A DNA stretch of 64,000 nucleotides from CBFHSD01 sp965658375 (GCA_965658375.1 CBFHSD010000011.1:1-64000); one strand, 5' to 3'. Counted from the first letter of the stretch, positions 1 through 8,969 are shown. Notes: generated by a model not told the origin, from the letters alone. Program-made: numbers and translations.

Positions 1-456
1 ATAAATCTTTACATTAGCAACACCCTGGGCATCATAGTCAACTCTTATGTTATCATTTTGATTACCTAACAACGAAGTAACTTGTGAATATGAATCCCCA
101 ACTGAGATTACCGAGTAATTAGATTGATTTACATTATTGCTACAAGAGTTGTTAGCAAAATCTTTGGATTTTAAATGTACACGCTCATCATTAATAAGCC
201 AACACTCAAACGAATTACTACCATCACAAAAGTCCCATCTGTAAAATTTCATCTCACCTGATGGCCCTAGGTCATTTGTTCTAAAATGATTACCAGGAAT
301 TCCTAAAAGATTTTCAATGTCAGTGTAGCTCATATATCCCAAGATTTGATCAAAACTTGTATTTACAGCAACTAAGTCACAATTAGAATTGTTCATTACA
401 TCATCACTGTTACATGAAAACATTAGTAAAGAAAGCACAATAATAATTTTTTTCAT
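1..456 (-). CDS. Lipoprotein with BamE/SmpA-like repeats (partial, 3' end outside window)
   Basis: Reading the minus strand from an ATG at 456 gives 152 open codons that run off the left edge, so the C-terminus is missing. The N-terminus is a lipoprotein signal (MKKIIIVLSLLMFSC), with the lipobox Cys at residue 15, so the product is probably anchored in an outer or inner membrane leaflet. Two similar segments follow, at about residues 38-75 and 118-152. Each has a helix-like stretch ending in LLG and then short strands, resembling the SmpA/BamE fold (for example SYTDIENLLGIPG and DSYSQVTSLLGNQ). Many small Bacteroidetes lipoproteins look like this and their function is unknown. The fold assignment is inference from pattern only. 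The gene faces away from the insertion element that begins 64 bases upstream of its start, so its promoter may lie against or within that element. Confidence 0.6.
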   Translation of the reverse strand, partial: MKKIIIVLSLLMFSCNSDDVMNNSNCDLVAVNTSFDQILGYMSYTDIENLLGIPGNHFRTNDLGPSGEMKFYRWDFCDGSNSFECWLINDERVHLKSKDFANNSCSNNVNQSNYSVISVGDSYSQVTSLLGNQNDNIRVDYDAQGVANVKIY

Positions 457-519
457 AACATATATTTTTAAAATAAGATTGTAAATATATATATTAATAA
501 ATGAAAAATAATCAAAAAC

Positions 520-534
520 GGTTCTGTCGCATCT
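520..534. repeat. IS6-like left terminal inverted repeat
   Basis: 15 bp, the perfect inverse of 1278-1292. It marks the left end of the insertion element. Confidence 0.85.
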
Positions 535-577
535 AATGTAATGAAAAATTTTATTTTTTTATATTTACAACAAAAAG

Positions 578-1238
578 ATGTTCAAAGGTCACTGTTTTCC
601 TAAAGCAATCATATTACAAGCTGTTTACTTCAAATTAAGGTTTAGTCTTAGCTATAGAGATGTAGAAGAACTTTTATCTATCAGAGGAGTCAAAGTGGAT
701 CATGCTACTATTCAACGCTGGGTATTCAAATTCACACCCCTTGTAGAACAACAATTCAGAAAGAGAAAAAAATTAGTTGGAAAAAGGTGGAGACTAGATG
801 AAACCTATATTAAGGTAAAGGGTGAGTGGAGATATTTATACAGAGCAGTTGATAAAGAAGGGAATACTGTAGACTTTTTGTTAACTAAAAGAAGACAACG
901 TATATCTGCACAGAAATTTTAATCAAAGCCATAGATAACAATGTTAATCCAGCACTTATAAACATCGATAAGAGAGGGCGAATAAAGCTACGATAAAACT
1001 ATACAATCGAAGAAACTATTCAAACATAAAAATAAGGCAATGCAAATACCTCAATAATACTGTAGAACAAGACCATCGAATGATAAAGTGGCGTATTATG
1101 TTAGGTCTAGGTTTTAAATAATTTGAATCAGCAAAGAGAACTATATCAGGAATAGAAGTAGTTAGAATGATAAAGAAAAATCAACTGGTAAACCCAGGAA
1201 GTTTAACCTACAAATTATTTATATCATTAGCTTCTTAA
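578..1238 (+). pseudogene. IS6-family DDE transposase, frameshifted
   Basis: The first 114 codons (578-922) encode the N-terminal helix-turn-helix region and the first two catalytic acidic residues of an IS6-type DDE transposase (RLDETYIKVKGEWRYLYRA, then NTVDFLLTKRR). The frame breaks near 910-920. The remainder can still be read in another frame up to a stop at 1236-1238. It includes the block with the catalytic Glu (NTVEQDHRMIKWR), a TAA just after GLGFK and several further changes. An intact member is about 220-230 aa, so the gene spanned the whole element before it decayed. The three acidic residues are still recognisable, which suggests loss of function was fairly recent. Confidence 0.85.
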
Positions 1239-1277
1239 AAAATTAAATTGGTTTAAAACTTGATGCTTAATTTTAGC

Positions 1278-1292
1278 AGATGCGACAGAACC
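1278..1292. repeat. IS6-like right terminal inverted repeat
   Basis: 15 bp, the perfect inverse of 520-534. It marks the right end of the insertion element. Confidence 0.85.
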
Positions 1293-1408
1293 ATTGTAGA
1301 TTTTACAATTGGTTTTTTCAAGGTGTTTACAGAAGTTAACTAACGTTACTCGTAACTTAAGTAAATGCACATACTCGACTTAATATAAAACTGATAACCC
1401 AACTCCGA

Positions 1409-1438
1409 TTTAATTGTTTGCGATTGCAAACAATTAAA
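1409..1438. repeat. Perfect 13-bp palindrome (hairpin)
   Basis: Arms TTTAATTGTTTGC (1409-1421) and its exact complement (1426-1438) are separated by GATT. No T-run follows on either strand, so it is not a classical terminator. It lies in the 160-bp stretch between the insertion element and the esterase wreck, where no gene is visible. It could be a regulator site, a small repeat element or the old promoter region of the broken gene. Confidence 0.6.
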
Positions 1439-1449
1439 AAATAATAACA

Positions 1450-2038
1450 AATGTTGACCTAAACTACAGAACACTCAGTGATCGCGAAAACACTGTTATT
1501 TTCGGAAGTTCTTTGGGTGGATTAATCTCTATGTATGCCTTGGTTCGCAACCATGAAACCTTTTCTTAGGCGAGAGTTTCCTCCCCAGCCTATTGTTTCA
1601 ATACGGAGGTTTTTAACTACACGGAAAACAAACCTCTTGCAGACCCATTCAAAGTATATCAGCTTGCAGGCGGGCAAGAACAAGGTGTTGATCAGCGTAT
1701 GAACGATGTACTGGTTGCCAATGGCGCAGGAACAGAAGAAATTAAAAACAAATTGGTACCCAATGGCGAACACGCTGAGTGGTTCTGGCGTCAAGAGTTT
1801 CAAGAAGCCATTGAGTGGCTACTTTTTGACCAAGCTGCCAACATATCTTCTTCTGAACAACAAGTACATATACATGCATTCCCTAGAATTCAGCATAATC
1901 AGTTTGCAAGGAAATCTAGTGAAACAGGTTTCTTGGAAGAAAGGAGAAGCCATAGATGTTTCTGACTTAAACGCTGGAGTTTATTTCATACAAGCCCAAT
2001 ACTTACAAGAAAGGCTTCAATTTTCAGTGATTCGATAG
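1450..2038 (+). pseudogene. Wreck of a secreted alpha/beta-hydrolase (esterase D-like) with T9SS sorting tail
   Basis: From about 1450 one frame encodes the nucleophile-elbow region of an esterase of the COG2819/esterase D type (VIFGSSLGGLISMYAL, motif GxSxGG). A TAG follows directly after RNHETFS, then the frame continues through YQLAGGQEQGVDQRMNDVL and PNGEHAEWFWRQEFQEAIEWL. Near 1875-1890 the reading moves to another frame, which gives SLQGNLVKQVSWKKGEAIDV and then SDLNAGVYFIQAQYLQERLQ up to a stop at 2036-2038. That last part is a typical type A T9SS C-terminal sorting domain. The N-terminal half, including signal peptide and start, is missing. The product would have been exported by the T9SS. 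At least one in-frame stop and one frameshift are present, so the gene is dead. Loss of its 5' part may be linked to the neighbouring insertion element. Confidence 0.75.
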
Positions 2039-2111
2039 CTCTTTATTTGGAGCGTCAACCTTGTCTTTCTCAGAGCCTCATTTGCTCTACAACCGTTCAA
2101 TTCACACACAA

Positions 2112-2141
2112 AAAAACGCCAGCATTTCTGCTGGCGTTTTT
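2112..2141. terminator. Bidirectional intrinsic terminator
   Basis: Stem CGCCAGCA (2117-2124), loop TTTC, stem TGCTGGCG (2129-2136). The stem is preceded by an A-run and followed by TTTTT, so it can act on both strands. It lies 24 bases downstream of the efflux permease stop on the minus strand and also downstream of the esterase pseudogene on the plus strand. Confidence 0.85.
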
Positions 2142-2164
2142 CTATGAATAGAATTGTATTGTTC

Positions 2165-5100
2165 TTAATCTACTGCCAATTCTGGGTTTTTACGCACTTG
2201 CGTATAACGCTTGAAAATGGTAAGCATGTAGAACATACTTGGCACAATAACCAGCGTTAAGAAAGTGGCAAAAGTTAACCCGAAAATAATGGTCCAGCTC
2301 ATTGGCCCCCAGAACATCACGTTATCTCCACCCACATAAATTTTAGGGTCAAGCTCGGTGAATAATCCAAAGAAATCTATGTTTAATCCGACTGCCAATG
2401 GCAACAAACCAAGAATGGTTGTGATGGCTGTAAGCAATACAGGTCTCAAACGTGTTTTACCACCTTCAACAACCATGAGATAGATGAGCTCTTTGCTCAA
2501 CCATTGCTCTTCAGTCATACCCAATTCTAGTTTCTTTCTATCCATCAACAGCTTGGTGTAATCCATCAATACAATGGCGTTGTTTACTACAATACCTGCC
2601 AATGAGATGATCCCAATCATGGTCATGATAATCACAAAGTCCATTTGGAAAACAACTAAGCCTATGAATACACCAATCATACTGAAAATCACAGATGTTC
2701 CAATAATGACCGGAGCCGAAATGGAGTTGAACTGCAATACAATAATTAAGATGATCAAGAACAAAGCAATCAACAAAGCACCACTTAAGAAGGCCATTTC
2801 TTCGGCTTGTTCTTCTTGCTGCCCTGTAAACTGAAGCTCAATGTCTTTTGGCAATTCATAATCTACCAATGTTCCTTTAATGCCGTTCACTACCTCTGTA
2901 GGGTTGTAATCTGCAAGCACATTGGAAGTAATGGTAATTACCCGAGTAAGATCTTTACGCTTTACTGCACTAAAGGTGGACGTTTTCTCTGCTGTTGCAA
3001 CCGATGAGATAGGCACTTGAACAATCTTTCCTGAAGCCATATCTCTAAAAGTGATACGCTGATTCAATAAGGCATCCAAATCGTTTCTATAGTCTTGCTT
3101 GAAACGGATGTTGATCGGGTAATCGTCTTCTCCTTCTTTGTAAGTACTTACTTCTTTCCCGAACAAAGAGGTTCTTAAAGCATCTCCAATTTGTGCTGTT
3201 GACACACCCAATCTTCGTGCTTTTGCACGCTCTATGTAAATCGGTAATTCTGGTTTTCCTGTTTTCACATCCAGCTTCAACTCTTCAATACCCGGTACAC
3301 CTGAGTTATTGATGAACGACTTTACAGCTTTGGCTTCAGCCATCAACTGATCGTAATCATCTCCTCTCATTTCAATGTTTACGGGAGCCCCTTGTGGCGG
3401 TCCTGCCGAGTTCTTGGCTACAGTAACCTTCACATCTGGAATAGAACCAATGGCTTCTCTAATGGCAGATTGCACATCTGTTGTAAAGATGCCAAAACGT
3501 TCTTGGTACTTCACAAAAGAAACTTGAATACGCGCTTTGTGAGGAGTATTCCCCGTACTTGGTCCTTCAACGGGGTCAGAGGTTCCTGCTCCTACTTGAC
3601 CAATAACCGATTCTACAATGGCAGATGTTTTCACCTCTTCGCCTTTAAACAGCACAAGTTCGCCATCTGATTTGTAAGCAGGTTTATCGAGCTCATCAAG
3701 TACCAATCTCTCTACTTTTTTTGTGAGTTTATTGGTTTCTTCAATGTCAGTTCCAATGGGCAACTCAATGAAAATATTGAGGTACTGCGGTTCATTCTCT
3801 GGAAAGAATAAGACCTTTGGTGCAAAGGCTCCTATTAACCCAAAAGAGAAGAGTAGCATCATAAAGGTTCCCGCCAATAACCACTGTGGTCTGCGTTTTT
3901 TCAAAGCGCTGCGAATGAATTTATCATAGGCATTTTCTAACCAAGGCAAAAGTTTGTTTTGGAAATACACACTACTTGGGAACAAGATGTATGCGTTTAA
4001 GATCAAGAAAGTACCGGTAATGCCAATAAAGTTGGCAGATACTGTTTGACCCAAGACCATATACAAAAGCGAAACGCCTACCAATCCTAAACTTGGAAAG
4101 AGCACTGCCTTCTTAGGTGTTTGGCTGCTCATGAATGCAAACTTGCCCAACAAGAACAGTAGCACAGCACTCACAGAAACCGCTGCTAGTGTGTTTAATG
4201 CCGGAATTTGATCTCCGCCTAAATCCATTACTAAAGCCAAAAGCAAAGCTGCGAATACAAAGGCAAACTGCTTGCTCCCCAATGGCTCATATTCCTCTTT
4301 CAACTTCATGAAAAGAGAAGTCAATACCGGGTTGATGACAATGGCCACAAATAAAGATGAGCCCAATACAATCATCAAGGTAAGCGGCAGATAATACATG
4401 AACTTACCAATAAGTCCTGGCCAAATAGCCAAGGGCACAAAGGCCGCCAAAGTAGTTGCTGTAGATGCAATAATTGGCCAAGCCACTTCTCCTACACCCA
4501 ACTTAGACGCTTCAATGGCGCTGTAACCTTCATCTCGCAAACGATAGATGTTTTCTACCACCACAATTCCATTATCTACCAGCATCCCCAATGCCAATAC
4601 CAAAGAGAATAACACCATGGTATTTAGGGTAACGCCCAAAGCACTTAAGATTAAGAATGACAAGAACATAGACATTGGAATGGCTACTCCAACGAACAAG
4701 GCATTTCTTAAACCAAGGAAGTAGAGGAGTACACCAACAACGAGAATCATCCCGAAAATGATGGAGTTTTCCAATTCGCTTACTTGCGTTCTTGTTTGAT
4801 CACTTTGATCTCCGGTAATCTTAACTTCTAAGTTTGAAGGGAAGTAATTGGCCCGTGCATCTTCAATGAGGTTATTGATGGTATCTGAAGCGATGAGGAG
4901 GTTTTCTCCCGCTCTTTTCATCACATCTACCATCACCACTGGCTTGGTATTTTGGCGTGCATAACTCTCTTTGTCTTCTTCGCCAAAGTATACGGTTGCT
5001 ACATCGCGCAAATACACAATTACGCCTCTTTCTTGCTTTACGATAATGTCTAGCAAATCGGTGTAATGTTCAAATTCTCCAATTACGCGAACCGATCTTT

Positions 5101-5803
5101 TGTAGCGATCTACCAAAATGTCTCCACCACTAATGGTCACGTTTTCTTGTTGAATGGCCTGAGCAATGTCTCCAAAGCTCACTTTACGCGCTTCCATTTT
5201 TAAGAAGTCTACATCTACGCGTACTTCTTTATCCATTACCCCGCGAATTTCTACCTCAGATATTTGAGGGATCTCTTCGATGCGTTCTTTCAAATACTCA
5301 CCATAATCTTTCAACTGATCCAGAGGGAAATCTCCTGATAAGTTGATGTTCATAATGGGCGTTAACTCAGAGATATTGAGTTCAAACACATTGGGATCTG
5401 CTGGCAAATCACTCGGAAAATCTGGATCTCCCATGGCCACATCTACCTTGTCTTTTACCTTTCTCAAGGCTTCTTCTGGGGAGATGCTGAAGTCAAATTC
5501 TACTTGAATGCTTGAATACCCTTGTACCGATGTTGAAGAAATTACATCCACATCACTAATGGTGTTGATCTCTTTCTCAATGGGTCTTGTAATCAGCTTT
5601 TCAATGTCTTCTGGGCTGTTTCCAGGGTATGCGGTTCCCACGTAAATTGTGGGAATGATGATTTCTGGAAAAGCCTCTTTGGGCATAGAGGTGTACGAAC
5701 CAATACCTGCAAACAGGATAATAGCCGTTACCACCATGACCGTTGTTCTGTTGGTGAGAGACCAACTAGAAACGATAAATTCTTTAATTTTTGAATCTTT
5801 CAT
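2165..5803 (-). CDS. RND-family efflux permease (AcrB/HAE1-like)
   Basis: Inner-membrane proton-driven pump of a tripartite efflux system, 1212 aa. TM1 lies near residues 18-38 and is followed by a porter domain (NSPEDIEKLITRPIEKEI). TM2-TM6 span about 345-500 and include the TM4 motif LVDNGIVVVENIYR, whose Asp near 410 is the proton relay residue of the family. The second porter domain and the last TM block (about 985-1190) close the protein. It is about 160 residues longer than AcrB (1049 aa), mainly because of an extra hydrophobic stretch at about 507-620 with several possible membrane segments (for example FAFVFAALLLALVMDL and VLLFLLGKFAF). The gene is last in tetR-tolC-acrA-acrB, 26 bases after the adaptor. 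Substrates cannot be told from sequence. Family assignment is sure. Confidence 0.95.
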   Translation of the reverse strand: MKDSKIKEFIVSSWSLTNRTTVMVVTAIILFAGIGSYTSMPKEAFPEIIIPTIYVGTAYPGNSPEDIEKLITRPIEKEINTISDVDVISSTSVQGYSSIQVEFDFSISPEEALRKVKDKVDVAMGDPDFPSDLPADPNVFELNISELTPIMNINLSGDFPLDQLKDYGEYLKERIEEIPQISEVEIRGVMDKEVRVDVDFLKMEARKVSFGDIAQAIQQENVTISGGDILVDRYKRSVRVIGEFEHYTDLLDIIVKQERGVIVYLRDVATVYFGEEDKESYARQNTKPVVMVDVMKRAGENLLIASDTINNLIEDARANYFPSNLEVKITGDQSDQTRTQVSELENSIIFGMILVVGVLLYFLGLRNALFVGVAIPMSMFLSFLILSALGVTLNTMVLFSLVLALGMLVDNGIVVVENIYRLRDEGYSAIEASKLGVGEVAWPIIASTATTLAAFVPLAIWPGLIGKFMYYLPLTLMIVLGSSLFVAIVINPVLTSLFMKLKEEYEPLGSKQFAFVFAALLLALVMDLGGDQIPALNTLAAVSVSAVLLFLLGKFAFMSSQTPKKAVLFPSLGLVGVSLLYMVLGQTVSANFIGITGTFLILNAYILFPSSVYFQNKLLPWLENAYDKFIRSALKKRRPQWLLAGTFMMLLFSFGLIGAFAPKVLFFPENEPQYLNIFIELPIGTDIEETNKLTKKVERLVLDELDKPAYKSDGELVLFKGEEVKTSAIVESVIGQVGAGTSDPVEGPSTGNTPHKARIQVSFVKYQERFGIFTTDVQSAIREAIGSIPDVKVTVAKNSAGPPQGAPVNIEMRGDDYDQLMAEAKAVKSFINNSGVPGIEELKLDVKTGKPELPIYIERAKARRLGVSTAQIGDALRTSLFGKEVSTYKEGEDDYPINIRFKQDYRNDLDALLNQRITFRDMASGKIVQVPISSVATAEKTSTFSAVKRKDLTRVITITSNVLADYNPTEVVNGIKGTLVDYELPKDIELQFTGQQEEQAEEMAFLSGALLIALFLIILIIVLQFNSISAPVIIGTSVIFSMIGVFIGLVVFQMDFVIIMTMIGIISLAGIVVNNAIVLMDYTKLLMDRKKLELGMTEEQWLSKELIYLMVVEGGKTRLRPVLLTAITTILGLLPLAVGLNIDFFGLFTELDPKIYVGGDNVMFWGPMSWTIIFGLTFATFLTLVIVPSMFYMLTIFKRYTQVRKNPELAVD

Positions 5804-5829
5804 TGCTTATTCAAATTATAGATTCTGGC

Positions 5830-6966
5830 TTAGTCGGCCTTAGTCACTTCTACTTCTTGACCATTTTGGATGCTACGTGCGCCCTTGTTAATGATCATTT
5901 CTTGGGCGCTTAAACCATTGAGCACTTCTGTTTCTCCGCGGTACGATTGACCCACTTCCAAAATGCGCTTCTCAACGGTATTGTTCTCACCATTGCTGTC
6001 TAAAACAAACACATACGAATCGCCATTAGGGGTTTGTTGAATCATGTTTGAAGGAATCACCACAGCACTATCGCTCTCGTAATCTTTGATGCGAAGTTTT
6101 GCCAATAGGTTGGGCTTGATTTGACCATCGTAGCTATCAATATCTACACGCGCTACAAACGTTCTGTTCCCTGGGTTGATGAACTCACCAGTTCTAGAAA
6201 CGGTGGTGTCAATTTCAATACCAATCGACTCAAAGTTTACGCTGGTTGGTGTTCCTTTACCTACAACGGCAACGTACTTTTCAGAAACTTCTGCCTTCAC
6301 ATAAATCTCGCTCAGGTTTACCAAACGCATCACGGGCATTTGTGGACCAGCCAACTGACCTTCTTTCATCATCAAGTCATCTACTACACCAGAAAAAGGA
6401 GCTTTAACACGCGTCATTGTTTTTTGCGCTTCAAGCGTTTCTAACTTTTCTTCTAAAGATTCTTTGTTGTTCTTGGCTTGTAAGTATTGCATTTGCGAAC
6501 CAATGTTTTGGTCCCACAATCTTTTTTGACGTTCGTAAACATCTGCTGCCAATTCCAAAGATTTCTCAACCTCTTGAATGGTGTTTCTGATGATTTTGTC
6601 ATCCAATTTCATCAAAAGCTCTCCTTTATTCACATAATCACCCTCTTGCACTTTTACCTGCAAAATTTCGCCAGAGGCTTCTGGGTAAAGCAACACGTTC
6701 TTGTCTGCTTCAACACTTCCGTACACATCAAAAAAGTGTTCAAAGCGCTTTTGCTCTGGCTGGTGAGTGGTTACTAAAGTCAACTTTACTGCATCATTTT
6801 CATCAATGATTTGCTTGTTGATTTTATCAATTTGCTTGTTCAAGTCTTGCACCACGGTGTGCAGACTGTCGCGTTGAGCAATCATTTTTTCTCTGCTGGT
6901 TTCTTCAGGTTTACCGCAAGAAATAGCAATAACTGCTAGTAATAAGGCTATTGTAGCTTGTTTCAT
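5830..6966 (-). CDS. RND efflux periplasmic adaptor (membrane fusion protein), lipoprotein
   Basis: Adaptor that bridges the inner-membrane pump and the outer-membrane channel, 378 aa. It has a lipoprotein signal (MKQATIALLLAVIAISCGK, Cys at about residue 17) and then a coiled coil at about 25-55. The biotinyl-lipoyl barrel half QVKVQEGDYVNKGELLMKLD is followed by a long helical hairpin and the second half VKAPFSGVVDDLMMKEGQL. Beta-barrel and membrane-proximal domains complete the order usual for the HlyD/AcrA family. The gene lies between the channel gene (1-base gap) and the pump gene, so the three are almost certainly cotranscribed and work as one complex. Confidence 0.95.
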   Translation of the reverse strand: MKQATIALLLAVIAISCGKPEETSREKMIAQRDSLHTVVQDLNKQIDKINKQIIDENDAVKLTLVTTHQPEQKRFEHFFDVYGSVEADKNVLLYPEASGEILQVKVQEGDYVNKGELLMKLDDKIIRNTIQEVEKSLELAADVYERQKRLWDQNIGSQMQYLQAKNNKESLEEKLETLEAQKTMTRVKAPFSGVVDDLMMKEGQLAGPQMPVMRLVNLSEIYVKAEVSEKYVAVVGKGTPTSVNFESIGIEIDTTVSRTGEFINPGNRTFVARVDIDSYDGQIKPNLLAKLRIKDYESDSAVVIPSNMIQQTPNGDSYVFVLDSNGENNTVEKRILEVGQSYRGETEVLNGLSAQEMIINKGARSIQNGQEVEVTKAD

Positions 6967-6967
6967 T

Positions 6968-8305
6968 TTAGTAATTATTTAGAGCTTTATCAAGTTCAGA
7001 TTTTGCATTGACCATGTTTAAGATGGACTGTATGTAGCCCCCTTGTAATTCGAAAAATTGGATTTGAACATTGGCTAAATCCAAACTGCTCGAAACCCCT
7101 TCGTTGTATTTGATTTGTTCTTTTGCTAGAATACGTTGAATCAATTCGTAATTCTCTTTGCTGTTTTTGTATTGATCTACGGCAAAGCTGTAGTTGCTTT
7201 TTGCGCTTAGAAAATCTACCATCAACTGCTGCTCTGTTTGGCGTGCATTCAATTCAGCTTTATCCAATTCTACGCGCGCTTGATCAACGGCAAATTTTCT
7301 TTGGAAAGAACTGAAAATAGGCACTTTCAAGTTTAAACCCCATAGTGATGTTGGAAACCACACATCTCCATTGCTTAAGTCAAAATCGTTGGCCTGGTAT
7401 TGCTGCTGGTATTGGTAAAACCCGTACAAGTCTGGCAAATACTCTGCTTTTTCGTTTTTCAGGTCTAACTGCATCAACTGCTGTTGGGTCATGGCAATTT
7501 TGTAGTCAAAATGTTGGGCGTAGTCAAACTGCTGTTCCATTACCTCACCTTGGTTGGCATAAAGCAACACAGCGCTTAAACTGTCTGAAAGTAAAAGGCT
7601 GGTATCTACCGGAAGTCCCATTTGATACTTCAGCATATTTTCGGAGATGGCGCGTGCTCTCTCTCCATTCTTAAGCGCGTTATCCGCACTTTGGAATAAA
7701 AGCCTGATTTGATCTACATCTTGCTCTTCATTGAAACCTGCTTCATTGAGTGCTTGGGTTTCTTTTAAAAGCTTTTCGAGGTAGGTTTTATTCCCTTTAA
7801 GCGTGCGCATGTTTTCATCTGCAATGATCACATTGGCATACGATCGGGTCACCATGTCTTTGATATCTTGCTCTGTTTTGATCAAAATATCTTTAGAGAG
7901 CTGCTGGTAAGTATTCGAGGCTTCTAATCCCACAAAATAGCTCCCATCAAACAGCAATTGGTTCACAGACAAACCTGCATTTAGGCTGTACTCTGTACCA
8001 AACTGTGCTGGCAACAACTCTTCTGATCCTGGATTGGTAAAATCTGGAACCAAAACAGTAGGGATCTCCAGAAAATTCTGGAAAGAAACATCTCCGTTTA
8101 TCTGAGGTAAACCGATGGAGTAAAGCTCGTTTACCCGTTTCTTGGCAATGTCTACATCATAGGCTGCAGACTTTGTAAAGTAGCTATTCTCTGCCGCGTA
8201 CATTCGGGCAGATTCTAGCGTAAATATTGCCTGTGCTTGGGTGGTGGCAGAAATGCCAAACCACAAAAACAACAGCACAACAAGGCTCATTTGTTTGTTA
8301 GTCAT
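6968..8305 (-). CDS. TolC-family outer-membrane efflux channel
   Basis: Outer-membrane exit duct of the efflux system, 445 aa from the chosen start. The ATG at 8305 overlaps the regulator's stop in ATGACTAA, which points to translational coupling. An earlier in-frame start at 8356 would lie well inside the regulator gene and ahead of the signal peptide (MTNKQMSLVVLLFLWFGIS, cleaved after TQAQA). The body shows the two TolC/OEP repeats with long amphipathic helices (LESARMYAAENSYFTKSAAY; KAELNARQTEQQLMVDFLSA) and conserved Asn/Gly-rich turns (LNAGLSVNQLLFDG). It would pair with the adaptor and pump encoded immediately downstream. Confidence 0.92.
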   Translation of the reverse strand: MTNKQMSLVVLLFLWFGISATTQAQAIFTLESARMYAAENSYFTKSAAYDVDIAKKRVNELYSIGLPQINGDVSFQNFLEIPTVLVPDFTNPGSEELLPAQFGTEYSLNAGLSVNQLLFDGSYFVGLEASNTYQQLSKDILIKTEQDIKDMVTRSYANVIIADENMRTLKGNKTYLEKLLKETQALNEAGFNEEQDVDQIRLLFQSADNALKNGERARAISENMLKYQMGLPVDTSLLLSDSLSAVLLYANQGEVMEQQFDYAQHFDYKIAMTQQQLMQLDLKNEKAEYLPDLYGFYQYQQQYQANDFDLSNGDVWFPTSLWGLNLKVPIFSSFQRKFAVDQARVELDKAELNARQTEQQLMVDFLSAKSNYSFAVDQYKNSKENYELIQRILAKEQIKYNEGVSSSLDLANVQIQFFELQGGYIQSILNMVNAKSELDKALNNY

Positions 8306-8912
8306 TTGTATTAGAATTAAACTTTTCGAGATAGGTTTTTCCTTTTTCTGTAACAATGCCGTGCAAGTGATAGCTCAGCATTTGATCGTGAATGGTTAAG
8401 AATGGATACTCGCCCAAGGGGAAGCACTCAGGATCGAATTGCATATCAATCATACGCACGTAAAAACGGGCGATGATATCGGGCTTCAATTCTTCTCTGT
8501 ACAGGCCTTCTTTGATTCCACGCTCTATATTGTCTTGCATGCAAGCCGAGATAAAGCCACGTTTGTATTCAGAAAAGGCCCTCCATGCCTCTGGATAGTA
8601 TTTTTCCATATCAAAAAATAGAGAGGGATGTATTTCGCGCAGTTTGTTAGAAGCTTCGCGTGCCATCAAGAGCTGCTCTTCAATGGCATTGTGCGCTTTA
8701 TCGCAAGTGGCTTCCATCAATTCTTTTTGGGCTTCTGTTTCTCTTATAACCGCTGCTGCCACAAGTTCTGTCTTGTCTTTCACATACTTGTAAATGGTCT
8801 TTTTAGAAACTTTCAGTTCGCGCGCCAAATCATCCATTGTAACACTTCGAATACCACAGCGCTTAAATACCGCTACAGTCTGTTCAAGAAGTTGGTTTCG
8901 CTTTTCATCCAT
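8298..8912 (-). CDS. TetR/AcrR-family transcriptional repressor
   Basis: DNA-binding regulator of 204 aa. The N-terminal helix-turn-helix (about residues 8-55) reads LLEQTVAVFKRCGIRSVTMD followed by DLARELKVSKKTIYKYVKDK, a textbook TetR head. The rest is helical and would form the ligand-binding and dimer domain. It is first in the efflux operon and overlaps the channel gene by 8 bases, so it most likely represses its own operon and is released by a pump substrate. A candidate operator lies 29 bases upstream of its start. Confidence 0.92.
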   Translation of the reverse strand: MDEKRNQLLEQTVAVFKRCGIRSVTMDDLARELKVSKKTIYKYVKDKTELVAAAVIRETEAQKELMEATCDKAHNAIEEQLLMAREASNKLREIHPSLFFDMEKYYPEAWRAFSEYKRGFISACMQDNIERGIKEGLYREELKPDIIARFYVRMIDMQFDPECFPLGEYPFLTIHDQMLSYHLHGIVTEKGKTYLEKFNSNTND

Positions 8913-8940
8913 TTTTCAAATGTAATTGAATTAGAACTAT

Positions 8941-8969
8941 GGAAACGTTTAACAAGTGAAAATGTTTCC
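8941..8969. promoter_or_regulatory. Candidate operator of the TetR-type repressor
   Basis: Inverted repeat GGAAACGTTT (8941-8950), 9-base spacer, AAATGTTTCC (8960-8969), matching at 9 of 10 positions. It sits 29 bases upstream of the repressor start, in the 156-bp divergent gap with asnS, as expected for an autoregulated TetR operon. The assignment rests on position and symmetry only. Confidence 0.5.

Larger units (their letters stand above)
520..1292 (+). mobile_element. Degenerate IS6-family insertion sequence
   Basis: A 773-bp element bounded by perfect 15-bp terminal inverted repeats (GGTTCTGTCGCATCT at 520-534 and its complement at 1278-1292). The size, the GGTTCTGT-type ends and the encoded transposase fit the IS6 (IS26-like) family. 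The transposase is broken, so the copy cannot move by itself. The 8 bases on each side (512-519 and 1293-1300) do not match, so no target-site duplication is visible; either the element is old or it arrived by the replicative/cointegrate route typical of the family. Confidence 0.85.

Noticed and set aside
512..1300. 8-bp target-site duplication at the insertion element
   Set aside because: The flanks TCAAAAAC and ATTGTAGA do not match.
2574..3929. Several plus-strand open frames across the efflux permease
   Set aside because: They run opposite a 1212-aa gene with complete RND motifs, and have no recognisable domains.
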